From the IMG/VR virus record IMGVR_UViG_3300048999_000052, positions 19,491 to 83,490 of that record: a DNA stretch of 64,000 nucleotides; one strand, written 5' to 3'. Below are positions 20,893 through 29,560 of this stretch, in pieces (the first letter of the stretch is position 1; every line of letters starts with the position of its first letter). Made by a program: the position numbers and the translations under genes. The notes beneath the pieces were generated by a model that did not search any database, was not told the DNA's origin, and saw nothing but the letters and a program-made list of their open reading frames with translations. The stretch comes from a virus.

Positions 20893-21428
20893 GGGTAGCT
20901 GGGGTGGACCTGGGGGTGCGGAAAGCAGCCGTCACCGTACTGGATGACAACCAGATGTTGTTCACCGGTGCGTTCGACGTCTCGGCCCAAAAACCTAGGT
21001 CCACCCAGCTGCATCAAGTAGCGGCTTGGGTAGTACGCCAATTGATCCAGTACAAGGCAGAGGCGGTCTACGTTGAGGAACCGCTGGTGGGACGCTCCAC
21101 TCGTGTATCTCTGCAGATCGCCCAGACTGCTGGTGCTGTGCTTTGCACCACTGATCATCTACTGGACGCTGATGGGGCTGGGGCTAATAGTTACCTGGTA
21201 TCGAACACACACTGGAAGAAAATCCTCCTGGGATCAGGCAACGCGAACAAAGTCAAGATCCAGGAGTGGCTTGACCTGAAGTATTCCAGTTACGCTCTCA
21301 ACTGTGACGGCGACCAAGACTGCTACGACGCGACCTGTATCGCGCTCTATGGACAGCTCCAACAAGGGCTTGCAGCCAGGCTCCGTGAAGACTCCCAAAC
21401 TATTCAACATGGACAAGCTCTGGCCTGA
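20889..21428 (+). CDS. RuvC-like Holliday junction resolvase, 179 aa
   Basis: This RNase-H-fold nuclease would cut branched DNA formed during replication and recombination. GTG at 20889 gives MRVAGVDLG with Asp7 in the first strand. VEEP near residue 62 supplies the central acidic residue, and DQDCYDATCIALYG near 142 supplies the C-terminal acidic pair. The order and spacing match RuvC-like phage resolvases. It overlaps the previous gene by 4 nt. Confidence 0.8.
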   Translation: MRVAGVDLGVRKAAVTVLDDNQMLFTGAFDVSAQKPRSTQLHQVAAWVVRQLIQYKAEAVYVEEPLVGRSTRVSLQIAQTAGAVLCTTDHLLDADGAGANSYLVSNTHWKKILLGSGNANKVKIQEWLDLKYSSYALNCDGDQDCYDATCIALYGQLQQGLAARLREDSQTIQHGQALA

Positions 21429-21906
21429 CTGGCACGAGCAAGCAGCCTGCCTAGACGCTGGCTACACCCGGTTCTTCGGGACCGATTCAGAGGCCCGGCC
21501 TGCACTGACTGTCAAACAGATCAGTGAGGTCCGGGCCATTTGTACGTCCTGCCCCGTATTCGCCACCTGTTTGACCCACGCCTTGACCCAGCGTGAGGAG
21601 TACGGGATCTGGGCAGGCACCACCGGTCGAGCTCGCAGGAAGATCCAGCGTTGGCTCGAATCGGGTGCAGTGAGCGTGGCTGAAGTAGTGGAGGACTACG
21701 TCAATGGGAAACGACGCAAGTACGAAGGACGAGGCGCCCCTGGAAGGCCAGCTCGTACGGAGCAAGGCGTGGCACGCGTACCAGCTGAAACTGGCGGGGT
21801 TGAGCCTGAGCGAAATAGCCGGCCATCTGAACTACACGTCTGGCGCCGTGGTGGCCAAGGCCATCAAGGACGAGATGATTTCGGCCGCGAGAGATATCGA
21901 GCCTGA
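21349..21906 (+). CDS. WhiB-family iron-sulfur transcription factor
   Basis: WhiB proteins are actinobacterial regulators that bind a 4Fe-4S cluster and the housekeeping sigma factor. The four Cys are in AACLDAG (near 33) and ICTSCPVFATC (near 66-75), followed by YGIWAGTTG, the G-I/V-W family signature, and a basic region (RARRKIQRW). The start is ATG 21349 or ATG 21409. The frame runs 203 nt past the start of the next gene; that C-terminal part is low-complexity Arg/Gly and may be functionless. This points firmly to an actinobacterial host. Confidence 0.85.
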   Translation: MDSSNKGLQPGSVKTPKLFNMDKLWPDWHEQAACLDAGYTRFFGTDSEARPALTVKQISEVRAICTSCPVFATCLTHALTQREEYGIWAGTTGRARRKIQRWLESGAVSVAEVVEDYVNGKRRKYEGRGAPGRPARTEQGVARVPAETGGVEPERNSRPSELHVWRRGGQGHQGRDDFGRERYRA

Positions 21907-22162
21907 GACCCGGGAGAGTTTGCTCGACCTGGAGATCGAACGGCTGAACTTTGCCCAGTCCAAGATCTGGATGGCAGTCGAGGCCGGTGATGTGAAGGCC
22001 ATCGAGCTGCTGCTGAAGATTGTCACCCTGCGGGCCAAGCTCCAGGGCGTGGATGTGCTGGACGCATCCAAGGGTCAGCAGACGGTACTGGTGGTGGGTG
22101 GTTCAGAGGGCGAGTACGTCGCCAAGCTCAAACTGGTGGCTGGTGGCGAACAGCAAGATTGA
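21704..22162 (+). CDS. Terminase small subunit-like HTH protein, 152 aa
   Basis: Residues 22-60 (AWHAYQLKLAGLSLSEIAGH, then TSGAVVAKAIKDEM) form an HTH. They are followed by a helical segment (LLDLEIERLNFAQSKIWMAV, VKAIELLLKIVTLRAKLQG) of the type found in phage small terminases, which recognise the packaging site and bring the genome to the large subunit. It lies 13 kb before the large terminase gene, an unusual separation. It could instead be a regulator. Confidence 0.6.
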   Translation: MGNDASTKDEAPLEGQLVRSKAWHAYQLKLAGLSLSEIAGHLNYTSGAVVAKAIKDEMISAARDIEPETRESLLDLEIERLNFAQSKIWMAVEAGDVKAIELLLKIVTLRAKLQGVDVLDASKGQQTVLVVGGSEGEYVAKLKLVAGGEQQD

Positions 22163-22173
22163 GGTGAGCAGAA

Positions 22174-22185
22174 GGAGGACAGATG
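22174..22185 (+). promoter_or_regulatory. Repeated strong ribosome-binding/start block (copy 1)
   Basis: GGAGGACAGATG is one of three identical 12-base blocks (also 27414-27425 and 49010-49021) that place a perfect Shine-Dalgarno before an ATG. A related GGAGACAGATG precedes the gene at 34161. All sit at starts of virion genes, after gaps or terminators. Confidence 0.6.
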
Positions 22186-22566
22186 GCTGGTCGAGTCGAC
22201 CTGTACGTCGATCAGGGCGCGGATTACACCGCTCAGTTGGTGTGGAATGACTTCACTGACAACCCGATCCCCGTCACCTTGCCGATGCGGATGGACGTCA
22301 AGTCTCCCTACGGCCAGGTGATGTTCTCGCTGTTCCCGCCGGACCCGCTACCCACGGATGAGATCCCGGCGATGACCTATAACACTGACAACGGGATGAT
22401 CCAGATCCACATCACCAAGGAACAGACTGATCTGCTGGCGGGCGGGATGTACAAGTACGACCTGTTCGCCACCGTGGATGATGGTGATGTCGGCACTGGG
22501 GATCAACTGGTTCGACTGGTGTTCGGTGACCTGATCTGCTCGTCTCGCGTCACTCAGGGGATCTGA
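22183..22566 (+). CDS. LtfC-like tail-fibre-associated beta-sandwich protein, 127 aa
   Basis: It begins MAGRVDLYVDQGADYTAQLV and has the strand pattern of LtfC/gp6-type beta-sandwich proteins, found before tail-fibre genes of actinophages: an N-terminal QGADYT segment, a central domain and a C-terminal YKYDLFATV plus LVRLVFGDLIC. It is probably a small virion component that helps fibre attachment. The start block is perfect. Confidence 0.65.
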   Translation: MAGRVDLYVDQGADYTAQLVWNDFTDNPIPVTLPMRMDVKSPYGQVMFSLFPPDPLPTDEIPAMTYNTDNGMIQIHITKEQTDLLAGGMYKYDLFATVDDGDVGTGDQLVRLVFGDLICSSRVTQGI

Positions 22567-22567
22567 T

Positions 22568-23275
22568 ATGGGTAACTACCAAGTCGTCAAGGTCGCCTCC
22601 GGTGAGACGATCCAGATTCGTACTGGCGTACTGCAGGGCATCGGTGCCCAAGGTCCAGTAGGACCGATTGGCCCGCCTGGACCACAGGGTGACCAGGGCA
22701 CCCAAGGTGAGCGGGGTGAAACCGGAGCAATCCAGTCCTTCAGCTCCGAGGTCACGATTGGTGGAGCTACTTCCCTGGGCTCTGGTACGGCTGCTCCGAT
22801 CAGCTTCGACACCAATGTCCGAGATGACCTCGGGGTGGTTACCTCAGCTACCACTTTCACTGCACCGACCGCGATGGACCTGTTCTTCTCGGTCTGGGTG
22901 CAGTTCGGCCTACCTGCGGATGCTGCTGATGGCTATCGCCAGCTGGAGCTGCGTACGGGTAGCTCGTTTGCCACTGCGGTGTGGAAAGTGAACACCATTG
23001 CCACTGTTGGGGTACCAACCCAGTTGGTGATGACCACGACGGTGAAGGCTGCTGCTGGTCAGGCCTTCCAGATCTGGGGTGTGCACAATGACTCGCTGTC
23101 GGTGGCTACGACCGCTGGCCGGTTGGATATCTACCGGGTTGGCTCTGGTCCCGCCGGTGAACAAGGCCCCGAAGGTCCTGTTGGCGATGTTGGTCCTGCT
23201 GGTCCTCCTGGACCTGCTGGTCCGGATGGCAGCGCTACGTCGGGCTTCGCGCACTACTCGGACCTGCTCCCGTGA
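22568..23275 (+). CDS. Collagen-like tail fibre protein, 235 aa
   Basis: Gly-X-Y triplets occur twice, near residues 27-53 (GAQGPVGPIGPPGPQGDQGT) and near 195-225 (GPAGEQGPEGPVGDVGPAGP), and would form triple helices. Between them a domain of about 140 residues (TSLGSGTAAPISFDTNVRDD onward) looks like a trimeric beta-jelly roll. Such proteins are fibre stalks. The Pro-rich triplets use varied codons. It follows the previous gene after one base. Confidence 0.75.
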   Translation: MGNYQVVKVASGETIQIRTGVLQGIGAQGPVGPIGPPGPQGDQGTQGERGETGAIQSFSSEVTIGGATSLGSGTAAPISFDTNVRDDLGVVTSATTFTAPTAMDLFFSVWVQFGLPADAADGYRQLELRTGSSFATAVWKVNTIATVGVPTQLVMTTTVKAAAGQAFQIWGVHNDSLSVATTAGRLDIYRVGSGPAGEQGPEGPVGDVGPAGPPGPAGPDGSATSGFAHYSDLLP

Positions 23276-23306
23276 TGAAGCGGGTCTAAAGACTAAGGAT
23301 CAGTAA

Positions 23307-26300
23307 TTGGCCACCGACCACGCTCAGAGTTTGCGCCTGGGGCAGCGGGGAGTTGCCCCCACCCCAGGCGTACAGCTGGTTGCTGTCGCCTCGCTACCCT
23401 CAGTTGCTTATCGGGGCCAGCTGGTCTATGCCCTGGACATCGATGAGTTCCGGGTCTTCGACGGCGACGCCTGGCAGATCCCCACCGCAGCTACCACTGG
23501 TGGCCTGCAGATGTTCGTCCAGGCAACTGCGCCTGTGGCTGACAACGTGGGTGATCTGTGGCTGAAGGACACCACCTACCAGATCTATGTCTGGGACGGT
23601 ACGACCTGGCAAGAAGTCCAAGACCCGACTGCGGATGCGGCTGCTGCTGCCGCTGCGGCGGCTCAAGTGGATGCCACCAGTGCGTTGGGTTTGGCTACCA
23701 ACGCTCAGGCCACTGCTGATGGCAAGATCACCGCGTTCTACCAGAGCCTGGAGCCGGCGCTTCCAACTGAGGATCCCCAAGAAGGCGACATCTGGTATCG
23801 CACGTCGGATAACCGGGCCTTCATCTACCACTCGGGCGCGTTTGTGGAGATCCAAGACGCTGCCATTGTCGATGCGCTGACTCAGGCTGGTACGGCCCAG
23901 GCCACTGCGGACCAGAAGATCAGCTCGTACTTCCAGACTGGACCACCGTGGGCTAATGGCTCAGCTGGCCATGGCAACGACATCGGTGACCTGTGGTACG
24001 ACACCGACGACAACAACAAGCCGTACCGCTGGGATGGGAACTGGACCCCAGTCCAGGACGGCACGATCGCTATCGCCCAGACTGCAGCTAACACTGCACA
24101 GGCGGCTGCTGATGCAGCTCAGGCCACGGCTGACAGCGCACTGACTGCTGCCACCACGGATGGCAATCCACCGAGTAGCTCTCCTACGCCGGAGACCTTG
24201 AGTGGGATCGGGTTGTTCATCACCAAGTGGGCGCCGATCACCAACGCTGACCCAGTTACTTACGAGATCCACGTCAGCGCTGTCTCTGGCTTCACCGCGA
24301 ACAGCTCTACCTTGGTGGGCCAGACCACCGCTTCCCAGTTCGTAGTCAAGGCGCTGCCGGGCTCTCCACCCGCTCCGGGTGACCCAGATCCCCGAGTACT
24401 GGACTACGACACCACCTATTACGTGCGGATTATCGCCAAGGACGCTGACGGGGCTGCTGCCCAGAGCGCCCAGACGTCCGCCATGGTCTTTCGGGTCACT
24501 GGCGTGGATCTACAGGCGGACTCCGTCACAGCAGCTAACATCGTCTCCGGCACGATCACTGGCGACCTGCTGGATGCCAACATGATCGTCGCGGGTCAGA
24601 TCCAGACGGCTGAGACTGGCCAGCGAGTAGCCCTTGGTAACACCGGCCTGCAGGGCTACAAGCCGGACAACTCGCTGATGATCAACCTGCCCACTGATGG
24701 CAGCGAGGGGCTAATTGACCTTGAGGTTGTTGCTCGTGGTCTGACCGCTCAAGACGGTGCCTCGCTGTACGGGGACAGCGAACTGAATGCTGACTCCACC
24801 ATCGTCTTGCAGGCTGGTATCACCTCGCCCAGCTCTACGCCCCAGGTGGGCGTGACCTACGACGCGATTCAGATTTCGACCGCGGCTGTGGCAATGGTCG
24901 ATAAGACCGGCGATCTCGGCACGTTCGACCTGGTCCCGTCCGAGGTGTATGCCATCGAGTGGAAAGACGCAGCAACCGATTACTGGGTGCTGCACCAGAT
25001 TCGGTCCAATGGCACTCGGTCGTGGTTCTTCAAAGTCAGCGATGGTACGCCGACTGATGCCGTCACCGGCCGGTACTTCACCGACACCACCGATTGGGCC
25101 TTCTACTCGGTGTGGCAGATCACTGGTGTGGGATCAACCGCTGGTGTGTATCGGATGGCTCGCTGGATCCCGGACGGAGCGGCGAACACGTACTACATGC
25201 ACTCGCCAGCTGGTCTGAACAGGTACTCGCGGCAGAACGGTGTGGCCTCGCCAACGATTGGGTCTGACGGCACTAACATCTTCACCGCGGAGATCATTTC
25301 AGGCAACCTGCGGATTAGGTACTGGATCCCGGATGGGTCTGGCAACAACCTGGCCTCCCCGATCGATACCTATGAATCTGGTACGGCGGCTGCCTACACA
25401 AACTCTGACTCGATGTGCACAATCCTGGTCGGCAACTTCGATGTTGGCGCTGGTCGCTACGCAGTTGCCCAGCGGGGTGTCTCCTATAACGCCCGATTGC
25501 TGAATGCCGTCGCCGGCTCGCCTGGCGGACTGTATCCAGCTGGTAGCAGTAACAACTGGGCGTCGGCCAACAAGGAGGCGTTCTCCTGGGAGTCGCCCAC
25601 CACCAACCGCCGAGGGATGGCCTGGGATTCGGCCAACGGCGTCTTCTGGACCTTCGGTTCGGATGGCTTCATGTACAAGCACACCGGTGAGCAGTGGGAT
25701 CCGGCGGTCAGCTCCAGTACGTTCTGGGCCAAGCAGACCTTCTATGACTCTGTCGGCACCACGCACGAGACTCAACCGCAGAGTCCTAACAAGAGCTACG
25801 CGGGCAAGCGTCGGGCCAAGAACTTCTACACCGTGCCAACCATCCCTTCGGGCGGGGTTGATGACCCCAATCAGGTTCGGTTGTACATGGCTCGGGGCGC
25901 AACTGCCCCAGCTAACACCAGCTATCACTTGCAGTACACCGGGTCCACGAACACCACCTGGACCACGATGGCCACTGCCACTGCTAACCCGCCCACCACC
26001 AATAACTTCCCCGGTGCTACTCCTGGGAAGATCTCCACGGCTGATGGCACCTCGCTGGTGATCTCTGGGGATGGCACGATCAAGCTCGGTGGCACAGATG
26101 TATCGGTTGGCTATCCAACTCGCTTCGTGCTGACCTCTGGTACGTCCTGGAGTAAGCCCGCGGGACTGAAGGCAGCCTACTTCGAGGCTGTTGGTGCTGG
26201 TGGCGCAGGCGGTGGTGCAGCCTCTGCGTCTGCTGGGAACCACAGCTGTGGAGCGGGCGGTGGAGCTGGTGGTACGGCCAAGGCACTAGTCCTAGCAGCA

Positions 26301-26759
26301 AACATTCCCTCCACGGTCACCTACGCGATTGGCGCCGCTGGGACGGGCGTATCAGCTGCTGCGGGTAACAACGGCGGGAACACCACAATCACGCTTACTT
26401 CCACCACACTCACCGGTAACGGAGGTGGTGGCGGACAGAGCACCATCTTGGCGGCATCTGGATTTGGTCCTGCTCCTGGTGCCGGTGGTACAGCTACTGG
26501 TGGTGATGCGAACTTCACGGGTGGCGGTGGTGGTGCTGGCTGGGGTAACGCAGGATTCGCTATCGGCGGAGCGGGTGGCTCTAGTGTCTATGGAGCAGGA
26601 GCTGGTGGGCGCGGTACGGCGACTACCGCGGCGTTCGGTGGTCTGGCTGGTGGGAACTACGGCGGCGGTGGTGGCGGCGCCATCTGTTGTAATGGCACTG
26701 GCGCGCAGGTCGGCGGCAATGGCGGACCCGGAGTCGTTTTCATCACCTGCTACTTCTAG
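23307..26759 (+). CDS. Large tail fibre protein with Gly-rich C-terminal domain, 1150 aa
   Basis: TTG at 23307 follows AAGGA. Three repeats of the form GD(I/L)W...Y.WDG..W..VQD (residues about 80-110, 155-180, 225-250) alternate with Ala-rich coiled segments. An Fn3-like domain lies near 290-395 (LFITKWAPITNADPVTYEIH). Residues 400-950 are beta-rich. Residues 960-1150 are strongly Gly-rich with GGGGGAICCNGTGAQVGGNG, a fold common as a receptor-binding tip in actinophage fibres. It is probably the main host-contact fibre; the receptor is unknown. Confidence 0.8.
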   Translation: MATDHAQSLRLGQRGVAPTPGVQLVAVASLPSVAYRGQLVYALDIDEFRVFDGDAWQIPTAATTGGLQMFVQATAPVADNVGDLWLKDTTYQIYVWDGTTWQEVQDPTADAAAAAAAAAQVDATSALGLATNAQATADGKITAFYQSLEPALPTEDPQEGDIWYRTSDNRAFIYHSGAFVEIQDAAIVDALTQAGTAQATADQKISSYFQTGPPWANGSAGHGNDIGDLWYDTDDNNKPYRWDGNWTPVQDGTIAIAQTAANTAQAAADAAQATADSALTAATTDGNPPSSSPTPETLSGIGLFITKWAPITNADPVTYEIHVSAVSGFTANSSTLVGQTTASQFVVKALPGSPPAPGDPDPRVLDYDTTYYVRIIAKDADGAAAQSAQTSAMVFRVTGVDLQADSVTAANIVSGTITGDLLDANMIVAGQIQTAETGQRVALGNTGLQGYKPDNSLMINLPTDGSEGLIDLEVVARGLTAQDGASLYGDSELNADSTIVLQAGITSPSSTPQVGVTYDAIQISTAAVAMVDKTGDLGTFDLVPSEVYAIEWKDAATDYWVLHQIRSNGTRSWFFKVSDGTPTDAVTGRYFTDTTDWAFYSVWQITGVGSTAGVYRMARWIPDGAANTYYMHSPAGLNRYSRQNGVASPTIGSDGTNIFTAEIISGNLRIRYWIPDGSGNNLASPIDTYESGTAAAYTNSDSMCTILVGNFDVGAGRYAVAQRGVSYNARLLNAVAGSPGGLYPAGSSNNWASANKEAFSWESPTTNRRGMAWDSANGVFWTFGSDGFMYKHTGEQWDPAVSSSTFWAKQTFYDSVGTTHETQPQSPNKSYAGKRRAKNFYTVPTIPSGGVDDPNQVRLYMARGATAPANTSYHLQYTGSTNTTWTTMATATANPPTTNNFPGATPGKISTADGTSLVISGDGTIKLGGTDVSVGYPTRFVLTSGTSWSKPAGLKAAYFEAVGAGGAGGGAASASAGNHSCGAGGGAGGTAKALVLAANIPSTVTYAIGAAGTGVSAAAGNNGGNTTITLTSTTLTGNGGGGGQSTILAASGFGPAPGAGGTATGGDANFTGGGGGAGWGNAGFAIGGAGGSSVYGAGAGGRGTATTAAFGGLAGGNYGGGGGGAICCNGTGAQVGGNGGPGVVFITCYF

Positions 26760-26766
26760 GAGTGCC

Positions 26767-27378
26767 ATGAGCTACGTCTACGGGTCGGGGACGCTTGCCG
26801 ACTACACGCTGTATGCCCACGGGGTAATTGGCAACTTCGCCACTGCCAACGTTGGGCTGGTGGGTGATTCGATCACCACCCTGGGCCATGCTGACTTCTC
26901 CGCGGCGCTATCGCTTGCGGGCGGTACGGCAGCGATCGACTACTGGTCGTCTCGGCCGACGACTCCTGCGGTCACCTCTACGCTCGCTCGACCAGTGCTG
27001 CCCAAGATCATGGTGATGGCCTGTGGTACCAACGACATCTTCGCGCCGACTGGGATGGCTGCTCAGATCGCTCGGATGTCACCTACGGTGCTCGCGGCCA
27101 AGGGTTGTGAGCATCTGTTCTGGGTGGACGTGCACTGCTGCCGGACCAAGGTAGCTCTGCAGACTCAGGTCTACGACGAGCGCAACACCTGTCTGGTGAA
27201 TGCCCAGATCCACGACGGGATCGAAAAGGACCACATCATCCCGTGGAACTGGACGCTGAACTACCGGGGCATCACCTGGCCGGGTTACTACCTGTCCGAT
27301 GGGGTACATCCCAAGCCCAGTTTGGGGACTAAGTTCTGGGCCGCCTGCATCGTGAACTTCATCAAGGGCTATCTCTAA
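26767..27378 (+). CDS. SGNH/GDSL hydrolase associated with the tail fibres, 203 aa
   Basis: It contains VGDSIT (Ser near residue 35), GTND (near 87) and SDGVHP (near 178-182), the block I, III and V residues of SGNH esterases. These remove acyl groups from sugars or lipids. Its position directly after the fibre gene suggests a virion esterase that acts on cell-surface polysaccharide. The ATG at 26767 has GGAG upstream; a longer upstream frame is a shadow of the fibre gene. Confidence 0.8.
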   Translation: MSYVYGSGTLADYTLYAHGVIGNFATANVGLVGDSITTLGHADFSAALSLAGGTAAIDYWSSRPTTPAVTSTLARPVLPKIMVMACGTNDIFAPTGMAAQIARMSPTVLAAKGCEHLFWVDVHCCRTKVALQTQVYDERNTCLVNAQIHDGIEKDHIIPWNWTLNYRGITWPGYYLSDGVHPKPSLGTKFWAACIVNFIKGYL

Positions 27379-27413
27379 GCGACTGTCCTCCGGCGTCAAA
27401 CTGGTACTGACAA

Positions 27414-27425
27414 GGAGGACAGATG
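27414..27425 (+). promoter_or_regulatory. Repeated strong ribosome-binding/start block (copy 2)
   Basis: GGAGGACAGATG is identical to the blocks at 22174 and 49010. It follows a short gap after the SGNH gene. Confidence 0.6.
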
Positions 27426-27746
27426 TCTACTACGACTGCCAATCAGGGCCTGCCCGTACCCGTCGCTGGGGATGACCCAGATGTCGTCGGGGACATGACC
27501 GCATTGGCTCAGGCCATCGAGAAGAAGCTGGTGATGGTGTTCACCAGCGCCGCTGATCGAACCACCAGGGTGCCTTCGCCTACCTCTGGGATGTTCTCGG
27601 TCCGCACCGATACCCATGTGGTGGAGGTCTACGACGGCTCGGCCTGGAAGCAGGTCTATCCGCCGGCTGTGCCTGCGGTGACCAATGGCTCGGCGGTACC
27701 CAGCAACTCCTCGGGTGCCAACGGCGACGTCTTCTTCAAGTTCTGA
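27423..27746 (+). CDS. Minor tail/fibre protein, 107 aa
   Basis: The N-terminal helix (MSTTTANQGLPVPVAGDDPD, then GDMTALAQAIEKKLVMVF) is a typical entry segment of actinophage fibre proteins. It is followed by TSGMFSVRTDTHVVEVYDGS and WKQVYPP, a short copy of the WDG-type motif of the large fibre. It is probably a small fibre base or tip protein. Confidence 0.65.
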   Translation: MSTTTANQGLPVPVAGDDPDVVGDMTALAQAIEKKLVMVFTSAADRTTRVPSPTSGMFSVRTDTHVVEVYDGSAWKQVYPPAVPAVTNGSAVPSNSSGANGDVFFKF

Positions 27747-27752
27747 GGCCAG

Positions 27753-28814
27753 ATGACCATCCACACCAAGGACGGCGGCGTCTGGAAGGCTGCCACCCCG
27801 TACCTGAAGAAGACTGGTACTTGGCAGGAGCCGACTCAGGTCTGGACCAAGGATTCGGGAATCTGGAAGCAGGTCTACCAAAAAGACGTCACTCCCCCGC
27901 CAGTACCAGCGCTGAGCCTGGATTTCATCGCCAACCGGTACCTGAACGTCAACGTCACACCGAACACGGTGGCTGATCCGAGTCTGGCCAAGGTCCGGGT
28001 GTTGGTGTCAGCTACGGCCTTCCCGGCCAACCCGTTCAGCTCGGGCTTCGTCTCTGAGCCCGATGTCACTTTCCCCGATGAGACCTGGTCGGACTTCTTG
28101 TACAACGTCACCGGTGGCCACAGCGTCACTGGTACGACGACCAAGGAGTGGCCGACCAATCCTGGCTCGACCAGAGCGCTGACTGGTGGCACGACGTACT
28201 ACTTCAGTGCCTTCGCCCAGGACATGAACGGCAACTGGTCGGCAGGTAACTACAAGAGCTTCAAGGCGCCGGATCGTACTGGTGTTGACCCAGTCCCGCC
28301 GGTGCAGTCGATCAAGACCGTGGAGATCCCCGCCTTGTGGTCGGCCTGCTACAACGGCGACGACAGCCTGCGCTGGGCTGGGGTGAACCTGTACCAGGGG
28401 TTGTGGAACGCAGTCAACGGTGCCCAGGAGTCGGTCGTTGGTTTCGACCGGTTCAAGATCGTCAACGCCCTGCGAGGGGCATCGGTGATCAACAAGGTTG
28501 AGATCTACATGTACTCGCGCGCGGCTTACAACCCTGCTCCGGGGTTCTTGGCCAGGTACGGGTTCCACGACGCTACGGCGATGCCTGCCTCGATTGCCAC
28601 GTTGAACCGGTTCGGGGTGTTGCAGAACAACATCTTCCACTCCGCTGACGGACACTGGATTGACATCACCTCGATGTCCACCTCGGTCTGGAAGAACGGC
28701 ACCGCGACTGGGATGTTCTTCCAGCCCAACACGTTCGATCGGCACTACTCGGGGTTGTTCGACGGTCACACCCAGACACACCCGCCCAAGCTTCGCTTTA
28801 CCTTCACAGCGTGA
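27753..28814 (+). CDS. Minor tail/fibre protein, 353 aa
   Basis: It opens with three short W-containing repeats (GGVWKAATPYL, TGTWQEPTQVW, SGIWKQVYQ), similar to the motif in the two fibre proteins upstream. An Fn3-like or jelly-roll part follows near residues 50-170 and another beta domain near 190-353 (WSACYNGDDSLRWAGVNLYQ). It is likely a side fibre or adhesin. It starts 7 nt after the previous gene. Confidence 0.7.
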   Translation: MTIHTKDGGVWKAATPYLKKTGTWQEPTQVWTKDSGIWKQVYQKDVTPPPVPALSLDFIANRYLNVNVTPNTVADPSLAKVRVLVSATAFPANPFSSGFVSEPDVTFPDETWSDFLYNVTGGHSVTGTTTKEWPTNPGSTRALTGGTTYYFSAFAQDMNGNWSAGNYKSFKAPDRTGVDPVPPVQSIKTVEIPALWSACYNGDDSLRWAGVNLYQGLWNAVNGAQESVVGFDRFKIVNALRGASVINKVEIYMYSRAAYNPAPGFLARYGFHDATAMPASIATLNRFGVLQNNIFHSADGHWIDITSMSTSVWKNGTATGMFFQPNTFDRHYSGLFDGHTQTHPPKLRFTFTA

Positions 28815-28847
28815 GGGTGAACCCTCTCCACGGAAGGTAGGTGTCTG

Positions 28848-29093
28848 GTGATCGACCCAAAGTTGCGGAACTGGATCATCAGCACGGTCACCGTCGTGTG
28901 GGCGCTGAACTTCCTGGTTGGGATCATCCCGGCCTTCCACTACAAGCCGGACCAGGCAATCAACGCCATCTTCATGGCTATCGTCGGTGGTCTGTTCGCT
29001 ATCTCAGCTCGCAAATCGGATACAGACAAGAAAGAGCTCCCCAAGAAGAAGCGGGACGAGGAGAAGGACGACGAGGACGGTGACGAGCCGTGA
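28848..29093 (+). CDS. Small two-pass membrane protein, holin-like, 81 aa
   Basis: GTG at 28848 follows GGAAGGTAGG. Two hydrophobic helices (WIISTVTVVWALNFLVGIIP and NAIFMAIVGGLFAISA) are followed by a strongly charged Lys/Asp/Glu tail. Its position at the head of the lysis cassette and the charged C-terminus make a holin or anti-holin likely. There are three small membrane proteins in the cassette, so the exact role is open. Confidence 0.65.
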   Translation: MIDPKLRNWIISTVTVVWALNFLVGIIPAFHYKPDQAINAIFMAIVGGLFAISARKSDTDKKELPKKKRDEEKDDEDGDEP

Positions 29094-29560
29094 TGGATGT
29101 ACTCAACGATCTCCTCCCGTCCTTCTCCTGGTCACTGATTGGCTTCATCACCGGTTGGCTGGTTGGCCGGGAGATGCTGTTCTTTAACCGGAGGGTGGAG
29201 GCAGCTGTGTCTGACAAGGAGCAGACCAAGCCCGTCCGTGGCAATCGGTTGCTGGGCTGGGTAGTGATCGTCTTGTCGGTCTTCACGGTGCTGCAGGGCT
29301 CGTACTACGCCTACGAGACCAACCGGAAGGCCAGTTGCCAGGCCCAGTTCAACAACGACTTCGCGCATGTGATCAGCCTGCGCGCGCAGTGGGCCGATGA
29401 GGACAAGGCTGCGGAGCTGAAGCTGTTCCATGATCTGCTGGCCACCACCAAGCCTGGTCAGGGCGGCAAGATCTTGCAGGACTACCTGGTTTCGACCGAG
29501 CGCACGGATAAGCTGCGGCGGGAGAACCCGCTCCCTAAGCTAGAAGATCGTGGCTGCTGA
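29093..29560 (+). CDS. Membrane protein of lysis cassette, 155 aa
   Basis: ATG at 29093 overlaps the previous stop by 1 nt. It has two membrane helices ([20 protein letters not shown] and [20 protein letters not shown]) and a soluble C-terminal part with [20 protein letters not shown], a segment I recognise from actinophage proteins encoded near lysins. It may cooperate with the holin or with envelope disruption. Function is inferred from position. Confidence 0.65.
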   Translation: MDVLNDLLPSFSWSLIGFITGWLVGREMLFFNRRVEAAVSDKEQTKPVRGNRLLGWVVIVLSVFTVLQGSYYAYETNRKASCQAQFNNDFAHVISLRAQWADEDKAAELKLFHDLLATTKPGQGGKILQDYLVSTERTDKLRRENPLPKLEDRGC

